Positions 34,905-46,026 of a DNA stretch of 64,000 nucleotides are shown here, piece by piece. The stretch comes from Streptomyces sp. NBC_00461. GTDB lineage: Bacteria; Actinomycetota; Actinomycetes; Streptomycetales; Streptomycetaceae. The stretch is taken from the NCBI RefSeq assembly GCF_036013935.1, contig NZ_CP107902.1, positions 930,001-994,000 on the forward strand, given 5' to 3'. Numbering within the stretch: position 1 is the stretch's first letter; each line of letters begins with the position of its first letter. The translations under genes were made by a program, and so were the position numbers. The notes below the pieces were generated by a model. That model was not told the DNA's origin. It did no database searches and saw nothing but the letters and a program-made list of their open reading frames with translations.

Positions 34905-35822
34905 GTGAAGGCAATCGTCGCGACGGATCCGGCCGCGGAAGCAGCCGGGATCACACTCGCGGAGCGGCCTGAGCCGACGCCGGCGATCAACGACGTCGTC
35001 GTTGAAGTCCATGCGTCGGGCTTCGTCCCCGCGGAGTGGGAGTGGCCCTCGACGTGGGTCGATCGCGCCGGTCGCGATCGAGCCCAGGCGATCATCGGCC
35101 ACGAGTTCGCCGGAGTGGTCACCTCCCTCGGCTACGGCACGACGGGGCTCTCGCTGGGACAGCGGGTGTTCGGGATCACGGACTGGCACCGCGATGGAAC
35201 CCTGGCCGAGTATGCGGCCGTGGAGGCACGCAACCTGGCGCCGCTGCCGGGGAACGTCGACTTCACGGTGGGTGCGAGCCTGCCGATCTCCGGCCTGACC
35301 GCGTGGCAAGGTCTGTTCCAGCACGGTCGTCTTCAGGCGGGGCAGAGCGTCCTCGCACACGGCGCCGCCGGCGCAGTCGGGTCTGTGGTTACGCAGCTCG
35401 CCCGGGAGTTCGGCGCCTATGTCATCGGTACCGGGCGGGCGGCGGACCGCCAGGCGGCGCTCGACTTCGGCGCGAACGAGTTCCTCGACCTCGCCACCGA
35501 GGATCTCGACGACATCGGCGGGGTCGACGTGGTCTTCGATGTCATCGGCTCTGACATCCAAAGGCGCTCGGCGAGAATCATCCGGCCTGGCGGGACGCTG
35601 GTGACGGTAGTCGGGCCTGTTGAGGCTCGCCCTGTCGACGGCTTGGCGGTCGACTTCGTCGTCGAGTCCGTTCCGAGTCAGCTGGTGGAGATCGTCGACC
35701 GGGTGCGGGACGGGCGCCTTCGCACGCACATCGGAACCGTCGCGACCCTCGACGACGCCGTCCCTGCGCTCAACCCGACCGAGCGGCGCAGGGGCAAGAC
35801 CGTCATTCGCGTGCGCCCCTGA
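34905..35822 (+). CDS. zinc-independent NAD(P)-dependent alcohol dehydrogenase/quinone oxidoreductase
   Basis: 305 residues; GTG 34905 has GGAGG at 34895-34899. The MDR fold is clear: GroES-like N-terminus 'ERPEPTPAINDVVVEVHASG', 'IIGHEFAGVVTSLGYG', the nucleotide-binding motif 'VLAHGAAGAVGSVVTQLARE' (A-A-G-A-V-G), and a C-terminal 'VATLDDAVPALNPTERRRGK'. The structural and catalytic zinc cysteines are absent, as in quinone-oxidoreductase-like members. Divergent from the DUF317 unit across a 395-base gap. Confidence 0.85.
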   Translation: MKAIVATDPAAEAAGITLAERPEPTPAINDVVVEVHASGFVPAEWEWPSTWVDRAGRDRAQAIIGHEFAGVVTSLGYGTTGLSLGQRVFGITDWHRDGTLAEYAAVEARNLAPLPGNVDFTVGASLPISGLTAWQGLFQHGRLQAGQSVLAHGAAGAVGSVVTQLAREFGAYVIGTGRAADRQAALDFGANEFLDLATEDLDDIGGVDVVFDVIGSDIQRRSARIIRPGGTLVTVVGPVEARPVDGLAVDFVVESVPSQLVEIVDRVRDGRLRTHIGTVATLDDAVPALNPTERRRGKTVIRVRP

Positions 35823-36548
35823 GTGCCCTGGAATGGGCCAACAGCGCTAGTGGGCTGGACGACCGCTGACCTGCCCGGTGTCGGACGAGGAAATGCCACG
35901 GACTTGAGACTGATCATGGTGACACGGCCGTGAGACAACCAAGAGATCTCAGGTCGCAAAAGATCGACATGTCGGACGCGGCGAGACCCTACACAACCCA
36001 AGCAAGGCAATTGACATTCAACCCGGTCCGTCAGGGAGAGCGGAGTGTGCCGCACAAATCAGGCTGCGGTTCCGTTGCCCACAGGTCGTGTGCGATGCAG
36101 ACGCTGGAGCACTTTGATCAGCCTGTGTTCCATCCCCTCGGAGCCGAAGGGGTCATGATCGGGAGCAAGGGAGTACATGCAGATGACACCTCGAGCCATC
36201 AGCCAATCGTGCGCGGCGGGCACAGGCCACCGGTCGAAAGGACCTCTCATGATCGTGCCTCGATGCTGGCTGACCCGGCCCCGCACTCCACGTTGCTGTG
36301 AGGCTTTGCCGAAGTAGACGATCGAGGACTCGCCGACTGAGCGGTGTGCAAGCTGAAGTTGCTGGTCACGGGTCTGGTGTGAATGGCGAGTTGGGTACTC
36401 GTGCCGGTCGGCGGCCGATGCCCACGGCGTAGATCATCGGGCAGGTCCGGCTCCGGGGGGTGCCGGGTTCGGCTGCGCCCACGACCGGCACCCTGCCTGC
36501 GATCCGTCAGCAGGTCGGCACGCCGTGAGAACGCGGGAGGGCGCGGGG
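35823..36548. other. no convincing gene; degenerate
   Basis: Several short frames of 70-120 codons exist on both strands but none has a motif or ribosome site. A 26-base motif at 35949-35974 recurs at 39322-39348 (see that repeat). Confidence 0.5.
35949..35974 (+). repeat. dispersed 26-bp motif, copy 1
   Basis: TCAGGTCGCAAAAGATCGAC followed by ATGTCG. A near-copy at 39322-39348 reads TCAGGTCATAGAAAGATCAA followed by CATGTCG, with about 22 of 26 positions matching and one extra base. Both lie next to decayed genes, so they could be leftover ends of one mobile element. Confidence 0.4.
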
Positions 36549-37017
36549 ATGCAGGAGCGGCAGTGGATCACCGTCCGGCGGAGCGAACTGGACGCCCTCG
36601 CCGATGAGTTGGCCAAGCAACCTTTAGGAGGTCCAGGCCGAGCGGGATGAACTGGCGATCGCGCAGAGGGTGTTGAACCGCATGGCCGAGCAGGCCGACG
36701 CCGACGCCGGGGCTGTCGCTGCGGTATCGGCGAAGGTGGCCGGGCGGGCAGTCCTGCTCATCCCGCACCGCAGCGACGCGGCCGACGAGGGCGCGTTGCC
36801 CGGCGACTACCGCAAGATCCTGGCGATCGTGCGGGAGGCCGACGGCCCGGTGCAGGTCAGGGCGGTCGGCGAGCGGCTGGGTCTGGATGCCTGGGTGCGC
36901 GGCAAGCTGGAACCTCTGCGGGCGAAGATGACCAAGCTCGCCGACCGCGGCCGGCTGCACAAGCGGGGCGACGGGCGATTCACTGCACGTCCGTACTCGC
37001 GCGGGGCGTCCCCGTAA
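36549..37017 (+). pseudogene. IS-associated hypothetical protein, frameshifted
   Basis: ATG 36549 opens MQERQWITVRRSELDALADE, LAKQ, then the frame is lost at about 36618-36630 and resumes one frame over as EVQAERDELAIAQRVLNRMA through to a stop at 37017 with 'VQVRAVGERLGLDAWVRGKL' and 'KMTKLADRGRLHKRGDGRFT', a winged-helix-like end. One base too many near CCTTTAGGAGG explains the break, and a TAG lies in the second frame at the junction. Proteins of this layout, a coiled N-terminus with a C-terminal winged helix, often lie beside Streptomyces transposases. Confidence 0.7.
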
Positions 37018-37020
37018 CTG

Positions 37021-37240
37021 AGAGGCCCTCCACGGCAGTTGAGTTTGTGTGACGAAAAACAACAGTTCCGTCGAGGGCTCTGACCGCCTTGTCTGCACCG
37101 CCCGCCTGCCGCCCGTCGAGTGCCACCCTGAACTGGCTCGCCGACCTGATACGCGGTCACCTCAAGAGGATCGGCTCGCGGTGGCGGGCCCTGCCCGCGG
37201 GGAAGATCGCCACCATCGTGCCGGCAGAACCATCAAACGA
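37021..37240 (+). mobile_element. transposase N-terminal fragment and IS end
   Basis: From about 37089 the plus strand encodes 'LNWLADLIRGHLKRIGSRWR' and 'ALPAGKIATIV', the beginning of a common actinobacterial transposase. The frame loses this pattern at about 37230. Just upstream, AGAGGCCCTCcACGGCAgTTG (37020-37040 region) pairs imperfectly with CAACaGTTCCGTcGAGGGCTCT (37060-37081), which may be the terminal repeat of the element or a terminator of the preceding gene. Confidence 0.55.
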
Positions 37241-37271
37241 CCCGCGACACTCATCGAACGAGCCCAGAAGC

Positions 37272-37862
37272 TTACTCGGACCTGCCGCCCCTGAGCAGCC
37301 GTTGCCGCAGCTGCTCCTGTCGGGCCTTCGCACCCTCGTTCTGGGCCGGTGCCGGGTTGGGGGGCGCTGGAGTCCTCAGACTCCGCTCGATCTGCTTACT
37401 GCTGCGAATGATCGCTGTCGGTTGGCCACCTTCCGTCGGCCACACCTGCAGGAGATATGCCTCGACGGGCTCCTCGTGCGATTGGTCGAAGGCGTCTGCA
37501 CGGCCCTTGGCGTGGACCCGCACCCGGTACTCCCCCGCTCCCGAGCTGCTGAGGACGGGAAGACCAGTCGCGGGACCCTGCTCGAGTGACTCGACGCTCA
37601 GCTTGCCGTGAGGGGCGCGGACGGTGACCTCCACGATCTCGTCCCATCGAGCGTCGGCGGGTGAAAGGTCCGGTCGATAGTGCTGGCTGATCGCTTGAAC
37701 TCGCACGTAGCCAGTGTGAGTTCCAGTTGCGATGAGCGCTCCGCACTGCATGGTGGCCACGAAGCCGTTTGACCAGTCGGCTGTATGGGCCGGGATCTCG
37801 CCAGCATCGAGCAGCCCGAAGGAGCCCTCCGCGATGTAAACAAGGCTTTCCGGTGTGTCCAT
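37272..37862 (-). CDS. hypothetical protein
   Basis: 196 residues from ATG 37862. Beta-rich, no membrane segments: 'LVYIAEGSFGLLDAGEIPAH', 'GALIATGTHTGYVRVQAISQ', 'PVLSSSGAGEYRVRVHAKGR', then a polar C-terminal tail of Pro, Ala, Gln and Arg. I do not recognise the family. It looks like a complete, well-kept gene despite its decayed neighbours. Function unknown. Confidence 0.65.
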   Translation of the reverse strand: MDTPESLVYIAEGSFGLLDAGEIPAHTADWSNGFVATMQCGALIATGTHTGYVRVQAISQHYRPDLSPADARWDEIVEVTVRAPHGKLSVESLEQGPATGLPVLSSSGAGEYRVRVHAKGRADAFDQSHEEPVEAYLLQVWPTEGGQPTAIIRSSKQIERSLRTPAPPNPAPAQNEGAKARQEQLRQRLLRGGRSE

Positions 37863-37988
37863 GGACGGGCTTTCCTGTGATCGAGTCTCGGCTTCGGTGC
37901 TGTGTCGGCATTATGGTGTGGCGCCGTCCGGGACCGATCCAGATGTCAGCCCCGGCGTCTCTGTACTTGCTTGGGTCAGTGGACTGGA

Positions 37989-39220
37989 CTAGGAGATGGC
38001 CACGCGGAACGGGTCACCCTGCAGGACGCGCTCGCCCCTGTAGAACTGAGTGTTGGTGCCGCCCTGCGAGCTCTGATCCGTCGCCGAGATCATGCAGATG
38101 CTCACTCCGGTCGGGCCGGTCTGCGAGGGAATATTGCTGAGCCCGCACCCATCGAAGCTGCGGCGTTCACCGCCTGCACTGAGGCCCTGCTGAGAAGTCG
38201 CGAGGGGGTATTCATCGCAGCTCTTACCCTCCACGCTAGGCGCGTCGCTACACGCTTTGGCCCGGTTGTCGCTGATGACCGCCGGGTCAGTGGTGCGGGT
38301 GAGCGGATTGTCGAATCCTGAGCCCGGCAGGCCCGACGCCTGAGCACGCTGCACATGCGACGCCAGCTCGGGAGTTGCCTCGCTGCTGTATGTGAGCGCC
38401 GATGCGTACCAGGGTATGACGCACCCCACCGTAGCCCGACCAGCAGTGGCGTTGTCACAGCGGAAGTCATCGAAACCGAACTGCGTCAGCACGGTGCTGT
38501 ATCCGGGGTTCGTAAACGTGAACCGCCACCTCGTGCTGCACGGGCCGATGTCCCCGGCGTTGGTTGCGGTTGTGTCGAAGAATGCCTCACCCGTGTCCCA
38601 CGTTTGCTGCTTCAGCGGCCCGTCCGGGTACGTGTAGCTCTCCGTGGTGCAGTCGTCGTACTGGAATGCTTTGGCTGTCAGCGTGGCTTTGGGCGCATCA
38701 CCCCAGGAACTTGAGACGTACGTTTGGATCTGATGGGCGATCGTTCCGATTCCTGTGTCGCCGTAGCTGTAGCTGATGACGGCGAGATTGGCCTCGCCGG
38801 TGATCGTCCGCTCACCGTCTACCGTGATCCACGTCTGATAGACGAAAGTGTCGGTCTCACATACCTCTGTCCGCGTCGCCTGGCGCTCCGCATTTCCGAC
38901 AGGGCACCACGCAGGCGGATCCACACCGGCCTGAGCGGAGCGGGCAGTGTTCAGTCCCTGGATGGACTGTGCCGATGTGGATGCTGGCTCAATGCAGACG
39001 AACCGGCCCTCCTGCGTAGGAGCTGAACAGCTGCTGAGCGAGTGAAGCTGCGACGGATTGGCCTGCTGTCCGGTTTATCGGACCCTGGCGTTCGATGAGG
39101 AACTAACCCCTTTGGTGCTGACGCGTTGGGCTTGGCGGTCTGGGCCGCAGCGGTTGCCGGTCCTACCCCTGCAACAAGTGCCAGTGCTGCAACAGTGGTG
39201 AGGATGCATCTCAATCTCAA
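37989..39220 (-). pseudogene. secreted NucA/NucB-type nuclease gene, frameshifted
   Basis: TTG 39220 after AGGAGGAG starts a signal peptide (RLRCILTTVAALALVAGVGP then ATAAAQ). The frame then drifts and between about 39005 and 39085 the coding pattern moves to another frame, which runs SCSAPTQEGRFVCIEPASTS through 'VDPPAWCPVGNAERQATRTE' to the end at 37989. The C-terminal domain has the NucA/NucB signature: 'KSCDEYPLATSQQG' (C-D-E-Y-P), then GGERRSFDGCGLSNIPSQTG and 'GERVLQGDPFRVAIS'. It would be an extracellular deoxyribonuclease, with eight or more cysteines fitting disulfides. The broken frame suggests loss or sequence error. Confidence 0.8.
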
Positions 39221-39321
39221 AGGGACTCCTCCTGAGTTCGTGGGTGCGGAGCGCGTGGCCGTGTCGAGGCAGGCTTGTACACCGACCCTCAGAGCGAGGA
39301 GTCTCCACAGGATCTGATCAG

Positions 39322-39348
39322 TCAGGTCATAGAAAGATCAACATGTCG
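39322..39348 (+). repeat. dispersed 26-bp motif, copy 2
   Basis: Near-copy of 35949-35974 (TCAGGTCATAGAAAGATCAA, then CATGTCG). Lies just upstream of the secreted hydrolase relic. Confidence 0.4.
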
Positions 39349-39515
39349 CGGCGGCATTGGCCGGTTCACCATGGCGATCAGCGCAAAACACGCTCTTGAC
39401 GTCGTGCGCCGCTCAACCTCCATACGCGGAGATGCGGTCCTTCGTCTGCAACATCCACAAGGCGGTCCAGCCTGATGCAGAAACAACGGGCCATGCAGGA
39501 GTAGCAGAAGCGGTA

Positions 39516-40699
39516 ATGCGCGTCGACGTCGCTCAGGAAGCTCACCTCGACGGCGAGCGTCGGTGCCTTGGTCGCGAGTGTCGGGGCCACGGTGCCGATC
39601 GGCGCAGCGAGCCGGGCGTGGGCGGCTGCGACCGCCCCGGCCCGGTACAGCTCACCCTGCCCGCACCCACTGGGCCGCACCCCGTGGGCGTGGTGCCGCT
39701 CCACCTCGTCGACACCTCACGTCCGGATCCCGTCGCCGGCCCCGGGCATCACCGCGAGTTGATGGCCAGCGTCTGGTACCCCACACGCAAGGCCAAGGAC
39801 CTGCCGCGCGCCCCCTGGATGACCGAGGGCGCATTGCGGGCGTTCCTGGCGGACGTCGGCTTCCCCCTCGACCCCGCCCTCGGCCCGCTCACCGCCGCAC
39901 ACGCGAGCGCGCCCGTGCACCGTACGGGCCGTCGCCGGCCCGTCATCGTGTACTCGCACGGCTCGGGGAGCCACCGCGGCGACCACACCATCATGGTCCA
40001 GGAACTCGCCAGCCCGCCGTGCTCACCGTCGACCACACCCACGACACGTTCACCGAATTCCCCGACGGCAGGGTGCTCACGCCGGACGACGTCCCGATGT
40101 ACCCGAGGGACTTCGCCGCGGACCTCCGGTTCCTGCTCGACTGCGTGGAGGAGTTCGCCGCCGGGCGCAACCCCGACGTCGACGGCAAGGCACTGCCCCA
40201 GGGCCTGATCGGCGCACTCGACCCGCGGTGCATCGGCGCGTTCGGCTGGTCGAAGGGCGGCACCGCCACCGCGCTCACCATGCTCGCCGACCAGCGTGTC
40301 CGCGCCGGTCTCAGCATCGACGGCCCGATGCAGCCGACCATCACCGTCGACCTGGACCGGCCGTTCATGATGATGACCGCCGTGTTCACCCGGGCCGCCA
40401 TGCCGGACGTCGCCGAGTTCTGGACGCACCTTCGCGCCTGGCGGCTCAACATCCAGGCCGACGGGGCCATCCACAACTCATACGGCGACAACGCGACGCT
40501 CATCCCACAGGCAGGCAAGATCCTCGGCATGACCGACCAGCAGATCCAGGACTGGGTCGGCACCCTGGACCCGGCCCGGGCGGTACGGATCCAACAGGTC
40601 TACCCACTCGCGTTCTTCGATCTGCACCTGCGGCACCACAGGGGGCACCTACTCGACGGCACGAGCGCGGCCTTCCCAGAGGTGAAGTTCATCCCGTGA
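39516..40699 (+). pseudogene. secreted alpha/beta hydrolase gene, at least two frameshifts
   Basis: A signal-like hydrophobic stretch ALVASVGATVPIGAASRAWAA is in one frame, the mature N-terminus 'LTLPAPTGPHPVGVVPLHLV' and 'PVIVYSHGSGSHRGDH' in a second, and the rest 'AVLTVDHTHDTFTEFPDGRV', 'CIGAFGWSKGGTATALTML' (G-W-S-K-G nucleophile) and 'NSYGDNATLIPQAGKILGM' in a third. Frame changes are near 39640-39655 and 40010-40018. The fold is that of platelet-activating-factor acetylhydrolase / PET-hydrolase-like esterases, about 380 residues when joined. As it stands it cannot make the enzyme. Confidence 0.75.
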
Positions 40700-41607
40700 A
40701 GCGTCGGACCACGCGGTGCGCGGCCCGAACAGAGCCGCCAGGAAGTGCCGTCGACGCTTTCACGTCACTACGGTTTTCAAGACCGACGGGGCGCCGGATC
40801 GGACCACCTGGGTGACCTGCCCAAACGCGGCGGTCTCGGGGAAGTGAGGCACGCCCCCACGCCGCCCGGCACGCACTCTCGCCGCACCGGGCGAGGACCC
40901 AAGTACATCCAAAACGAGGGCCTTCGCCCGGCACCCCGGTAGCACGCACCGAACGACGCGGGAACGCGCCCCACTTCCCCGAGACCGCTTAGCGTCGGCG
41001 TGATGCTGATCAACTGGTAGACCCCGACAGTCACGTCAGGCCCGGAGGTCTGCGAGCAGTTCGCCATCCGCATCCTCACCCGCTCCATGAGCGTGCTCAG
41101 GCCGTCATCGGTGACACCGCCCTCAAGACACAGGTGCTGTTCTTCACCGACACCAAAGCCTGGGAGTGGACCTCCGCCGGCCTGACCACCCCGACCAAGC
41201 GCACAGCCGCCCCGCTCAGCCAGGCCGGGTACCCCTGCAGAAGCGCGACCGTCCCCGCCGCGCTGATTGCTGCCCACCCGCCAACTATTCTCACCAACGC
41301 CTGGGGTAGCACCCAGTCCGACCAGCCCAAGCCGACCACGGCCTCCGGCAGTCCTGTCACCGCCAGTCGCCAAGGCGCGTGAGAGGAAGGCCGTAGAGAC
41401 CGACCTCCAGGCCGCTTGTCCTGCCCAGCAGGGTGAAACCGGGTACTCCACAGTTTCATCAGATGGTGTGGATCACCCGCCATTTGGCCGTCTCGCCGAT
41501 CTTCCCCGCCGATGCTCGAAGGGCGTCCGTCGCCATCCGGAAAGCGTTGTCCGTGATCTTGGCATGCCCGGTCGCACGCACAATCCGAACAACAGAGACG
41601 AGTCATC
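40700..41607. other. no gene recognised before urease operon
   Basis: Open frames on both strands lack motifs and good starts. An anticodon-like hairpin at about 40767-40783 was examined and rejected as tRNA. The urease promoter should lie in the last 200 bases, but I see no confident -10/-35 or operator. Confidence 0.5.
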
Positions 41608-42465
41608 GTGCATTTGACTCCGCATGAGCAGGAGCGCTTGCTGATCCACGTGGCGGCCGACGTGGCAGGAAAGCGTCGCGACCGGGGGCTGCGTTTGAAC
41701 TACCCCGAGGCGATGGCCCTGCTGACCGTTCACGTCTTCGAGGCGGCGCGCGACGGGAAGACGGTCAGCGACATCATGGACTCGGGCCGACGGGTGCTCA
41801 CACGTGACGACATGATGGACGGCGTCCCGGAGATGATCAAGAACGTCCAGGTGGAGGCGACCTTCCCGGACGGCACCAAGCTGGTCACGATCCATGACCC
41901 CATCCCGGAGGCCACGGAGGAACCCGAGGTCTACCCGGGCAAGGTCGAGCACCCCCAGCCGCCCCGCAAGCCAGGCTCCTCGGTCGACTGCGACGACAGC
42001 GGCAACTCGTCCGTCAGCTGCGACGAGGACGACGACACAGTCTCCCGGTACGACGCGATCTGCTTCAACGTGCACCTCGACGGGGACACGCAGGGCGTCA
42101 ACCTGCAGACGGACGCCACCACCTTGCCGGGGCCGGGCAAGACGAAGATCAAGGTGAAGAACGAGTCGGACCGTCCCATTCAGGTCGGCTCCCACTATCA
42201 CTTCGCCGAGGTCAACCCGGGGCTGAAGGTCGTCAGCGTCGAGGTTCCCGCCGGGCAGACAGTCCCCCAAGACCGCAGCCTCTGGAGCTGCGACGCGGCG
42301 AGGGGCCGGCGGCTCAACATCGCCGCGGGCACGTCCGTACGTTTCGAACCGGGCGACGAGTGCTGCGTGGAACTGGTGCAGATCCAGGGTGATGTCACGG
42401 CCGGCGGCAGCAACACCAGCGACCTCACCAAGATCCAGGGGTTGCGCGAAGGGATCATCCGATGA
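41608..42465 (+). CDS. ureAB: urease subunit gamma/beta fusion
   Basis: 285 residues from GTG 41608. Residues 1-100 are the gamma subunit ([40 protein letters not shown]), and from about 145 the beta subunit ('[20 protein letters not shown]', '[17 protein letters not shown]'). Between and within the beta part is an acidic, cysteine-containing insert ([20 protein letters not shown]) and an extra loop after '[12 protein letters not shown]' not found in standard UreB. Fusion of gamma and beta occurs in several bacteria. The stop overlaps the ureC start. Confidence 0.9.
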   Translation: MHLTPHEQERLLIHVAADVAGKRRDRGLRLNYPEAMALLTVHVFEAARDGKTVSDIMDSGRRVLTRDDMMDGVPEMIKNVQVEATFPDGTKLVTIHDPIPEATEEPEVYPGKVEHPQPPRKPGSSVDCDDSGNSSVSCDEDDDTVSRYDAICFNVHLDGDTQGVNLQTDATTLPGPGKTKIKVKNESDRPIQVGSHYHFAEVNPGLKVVSVEVPAGQTVPQDRSLWSCDAARGRRLNIAAGTSVRFEPGDECCVELVQIQGDVTAGGSNTSDLTKIQGLREGIIR

Positions 42466-44519
42466 GTAATCCGCAGGGACAAGGCCGTGGCCAGGGGCCG
42501 AAGCCTGGCAAGGGCCGGCTGAAGCCGAGCAATGAGCTGACGCGGGCGGATTACACCGCGTTGTACGGGCCGACCACGCGGGATAGGGTCCGGCTCGCCG
42601 ACACCGACCTCACGCTGGAGATCGAGGCCGACTGGAGCGGCGGCCCTTCGTACAGCGGCAATGAGATGATCTTCGGTGGCGGCAAGGTGATCCGCGAGTC
42701 GATGGGGATGTCGCACCTCGCCAGGGACGGGCGGACCAGCAAAGGCGACGCCACGGCCCACAGGCCCGTGGACACCGTCATCACAGGCGCGCTGATCCTC
42801 GACTGGTGGGGCGTGGTCAAGGCCGACATCGGCATCCGTGACGGCAGGATCGCGGCCATCGGCAAGGCGTACAACCCCGAGACGATGGATCCGATTCCGA
42901 GCAACAGGTTCGAGATGCCGAACCGTACGACTGTCGGCAATGCGGTGCCGGTTCCGGTGACGCCGGAGAGTTTCGTGGTCGGGCCGAGCACCGAGGTCAT
43001 CTCCGGCAACGGGCGGATCCTCACCGCCGGTGGCGTGGACACCCACGTTCACTTCATCTGCCCCGAGGAGATCCACGAGGCCCTGGCCTCGGGCGTGACC
43101 ACCCTCATCGGCGGCGGGACGGGACCGGCCGAGGGCAGTACGGCCACTACCGTGACACCGGGCGCGTGGCACATCAGGCGGCTCTTCGAGGCGCTGGATG
43201 AGTTCCCTGTCAACATCGGCCTGCTCGGCAAAGGCAGCACGATGAACAAGCACGAACTCAACGCACAGGTGGACGCCGGTGCCTGCGGCTTCAAGGTCCA
43301 CGAGGACTGGGGCGCCACGCCCGCAGTGATCGACCGGGCCCTGGACGTCTGCGAAGAGCGCGGCGTCCAGCTCGCGCTGCACGCCGACTCACTGAACGAG
43401 TCGGGGTTCCTGGAGAGCACGCGGGCAGCCTTCACAGGCGACGCCAGGGACGCAGATGGGAAGTTCACGGCGAAGAAGGCGCGCTCCATCCACATCTTTC
43501 ATGTCGAGGGTGCCGGCGGCGGTCACGCGCCCGACATGATCGAGCTGGTCAAGGACCCGAACGTCCTGCCGGCCTCGACCAACCCGACGCGTCCGCTGAC
43601 GGTCAACACCGTCAAGGAGCACGTCGACATGATGATCGTGTGCCATCACCTCAACCCGGAGATTCCGGCAGATATGGCCTTCGCCGACTCCCGGATCCGG
43701 CCGTCCACCATGGCCGCAGAGGACCTCCTCCACGACATGGGCGCCATCTCGATGATGTCCTCCGACGCCCAGGCTATGGGCCGCATCGGCGAAATGGTCA
43801 TGCGTACCTGGCAGACCGCGCACGTCATGAAGTGCCGCTACGGGGCGCTGAAGGAGGACCTCGAAGCCGCGAAGGTCCGCACGATCACCGACGACACGGA
43901 CCACCCCTTCAACGACCAGCAGCTGCAGCCGAACGACAACTTCCGCGCGCGCCGGTACGTTGCCAAGTACACGATCAACCCGGCGATCACCCACGGCATC
44001 GCCAAATACGTCGGTTCCGTGGAGACCGGGAAGCTCGCCGACCTGGTGGTGTGGGAGCCGAAGTTCTTCGGCGTCAAACCGCACATGCTCCTCAAGGGCG
44101 GCCAGCTCGCCTACGCGCAGGTCGGCGACGCCAACGCGTCGATCACAACGCCGCAGCCCTACCTGCCGCGCCCGGTCTGGGGCTCCACCAGCCGCTCCCC
44201 GGGGAAGAACTCGGTGAACTTCGTGGCCGACGAGCAGGTGGCGCTCCGGCTGAACGGCGGGACCGACTCGAACAACACCTACGACGGTCTCGGCCTCGGC
44301 AAGAAGTTCGAAGCGATCGAGAGCACCCGGAGCGTCGAGAAGAAGCACATGAAGCTGAACGACACGGTGCCTGACAGCCTCGAAGTCGACCACAACAGCT
44401 TCGAGGTCACCATTGGAGGCGCGACTACGAGCGACGCCCGCACCGAACTCAACGGTGCCACCGTGCCGCGCTCTTACGTCACCGAAGTCCCTCTGGCACA
44501 GCGGTACTTCCTCTTCTGA
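42462..44519 (+). CDS. ureC: urease alpha subunit, extended
   Basis: 685 residues, versus about 570 in standard UreC. All active-site residues are present: H195 and H197 (GVDTHVHF), the carbamylated K278 and H280 ([10 protein letters not shown]), H307 ([10 protein letters not shown]), H347 ([12 protein letters not shown]), C394-H395 (CHHL) and D435 ([11 protein letters not shown]). Compared with the Klebsiella numbering the offset is 61 up to H307 and 75 after it, so there are about 61 extra residues in the N-terminal part (a basic leader and an insert around 138-175) and a 14-residue insert near 330-343 ([14 protein letters not shown]). The C-terminus is also longer but keeps 'LAQRYFLF'. It hydrolyses urea with two nickel ions and is expected to be active. 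Confidence 0.95.
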   Translation: MSNPQGQGRGQGPKPGKGRLKPSNELTRADYTALYGPTTRDRVRLADTDLTLEIEADWSGGPSYSGNEMIFGGGKVIRESMGMSHLARDGRTSKGDATAHRPVDTVITGALILDWWGVVKADIGIRDGRIAAIGKAYNPETMDPIPSNRFEMPNRTTVGNAVPVPVTPESFVVGPSTEVISGNGRILTAGGVDTHVHFICPEEIHEALASGVTTLIGGGTGPAEGSTATTVTPGAWHIRRLFEALDEFPVNIGLLGKGSTMNKHELNAQVDAGACGFKVHEDWGATPAVIDRALDVCEERGVQLALHADSLNESGFLESTRAAFTGDARDADGKFTAKKARSIHIFHVEGAGGGHAPDMIELVKDPNVLPASTNPTRPLTVNTVKEHVDMMIVCHHLNPEIPADMAFADSRIRPSTMAAEDLLHDMGAISMMSSDAQAMGRIGEMVMRTWQTAHVMKCRYGALKEDLEAAKVRTITDDTDHPFNDQQLQPNDNFRARRYVAKYTINPAITHGIAKYVGSVETGKLADLVVWEPKFFGVKPHMLLKGGQLAYAQVGDANASITTPQPYLPRPVWGSTSRSPGKNSVNFVADEQVALRLNGGTDSNNTYDGLGLGKKFEAIESTRSVEKKHMKLNDTVPDSLEVDHNSFEVTIGGATTSDARTELNGATVPRSYVTEVPLAQRYFLF

Positions 44520-44622
44520 ATGGCCGCCGGCCCCGCCGCTGCGGCCGGGCCCCGGGCGGACTTGATGTGCCCGCCCGGGCCACCGCATCACCATCCGACC
44601 TGCGAAAGGCAGCCGCTCACCT

Positions 44623-45297
44623 ATGAGCCGCGCAGCCCTGCTCCTCCTGGCCGACGGCCGCTTCCCCGCCGGCGGGCACGCCCACTCCGGCGGCGTCGAG
44701 GCCGCCGTCGCCCACCAAGCCGTCCACGACACCCCGGGCCTGGAGGCGTTCTGCCGCGGGCGTCTGCACACCACCGGCCTGACCACGGCAGGACTCGCCG
44801 CCGCAGCCGCTGGCGGATACGACCCGCTGCTGCTCGACGTCGCCGCCGACGCACGCACCCCCGCCCCCGCACTGCGCGCCGTCGCCCGCAGGCTCGGCCG
44901 GCAGATGATGCGCGCGGCCCGCGCCACCTTCCCCTCCGACGCACTCGAACGCCTGGCCGCTGCACGTCCCCAGGGCGCCCACCAACCCGTCGTCCTGGGC
45001 CTCGCCGCCCGCGCCGCCGGGCTCACCCCGCTGGACGCCGCCTACGCCGCCGCTTATGAGAACGTCGGCGGCCCGGCCACAGCGGCGGTGCGCCTGCTGA
45101 GCCTCGACCCGCTCGACGCCTCCGGGCTGCTGGCCCGCCTCGGCCCCGAGACCGACGACGTCGCCCAGGCCGCGGCCGACGCCGCAGCCCGCGCCATGAC
45201 CGAGGGCCTCGACGCCCTGCCGTCGGCCTCCTCACCTCTGCTGGACATCACCGCAGAGCAGCACGCCGCCTGGACCGCCCGCCTCTTCGCCTCCTGA
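44623..45297 (+). CDS. ureF: urease accessory protein UreF
   Basis: 224 residues, ATG 44623, 103 bases after ureC. Starts with 'LLLLADGRFPAGGHAHSGG', the UreF signature, and is an all-helical alanine-rich protein ('ENVGGPATAAVRLLSLDPLD'). UreF joins UreD and UreG in the complex that delivers nickel and CO2 to the apo-enzyme. Cytoplasmic. Confidence 0.9.
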   Translation: MSRAALLLLADGRFPAGGHAHSGGVEAAVAHQAVHDTPGLEAFCRGRLHTTGLTTAGLAAAAAGGYDPLLLDVAADARTPAPALRAVARRLGRQMMRAARATFPSDALERLAAARPQGAHQPVVLGLAARAAGLTPLDAAYAAAYENVGGPATAAVRLLSLDPLDASGLLARLGPETDDVAQAAADAAARAMTEGLDALPSASSPLLDITAEQHAAWTARLFAS

Positions 45298-45336
45298 CGA
45301 CCAACAACCACACTTGAGTCTTTCGACGGAGTTGCC

Positions 45337-46022
<686 letters not shown>

Positions 46023-46026
<4 letters not shown>

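Noticed and set aside
35930..36301. Plus-strand frame of 123 codons and a minus-strand frame of 75 codons
   Set aside because: No ribosome site or motif; composition and breaks suggest decayed sequence.
40760..40790. Anticodon-like hairpin (CGGTCTTGAAAACCG on the minus strand) resembling tRNA-Ser or, on the plus strand, a UCA anticodon as in tRNA-Sec
   Set aside because: No acceptor stem, D-arm or T-arm (no GGTTCGAATCC) can be fitted around it on either strand.
41097..41606. Minus-strand frame of 169 codons upstream of urease
   Set aside because: Some hydrophobic stretches but no recognisable domain or good start; not strong enough to call.
44520..45059. Plus-strand frame overlapping ureF
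   Set aside because: Shadow of ureF with extreme Arg/Pro content.
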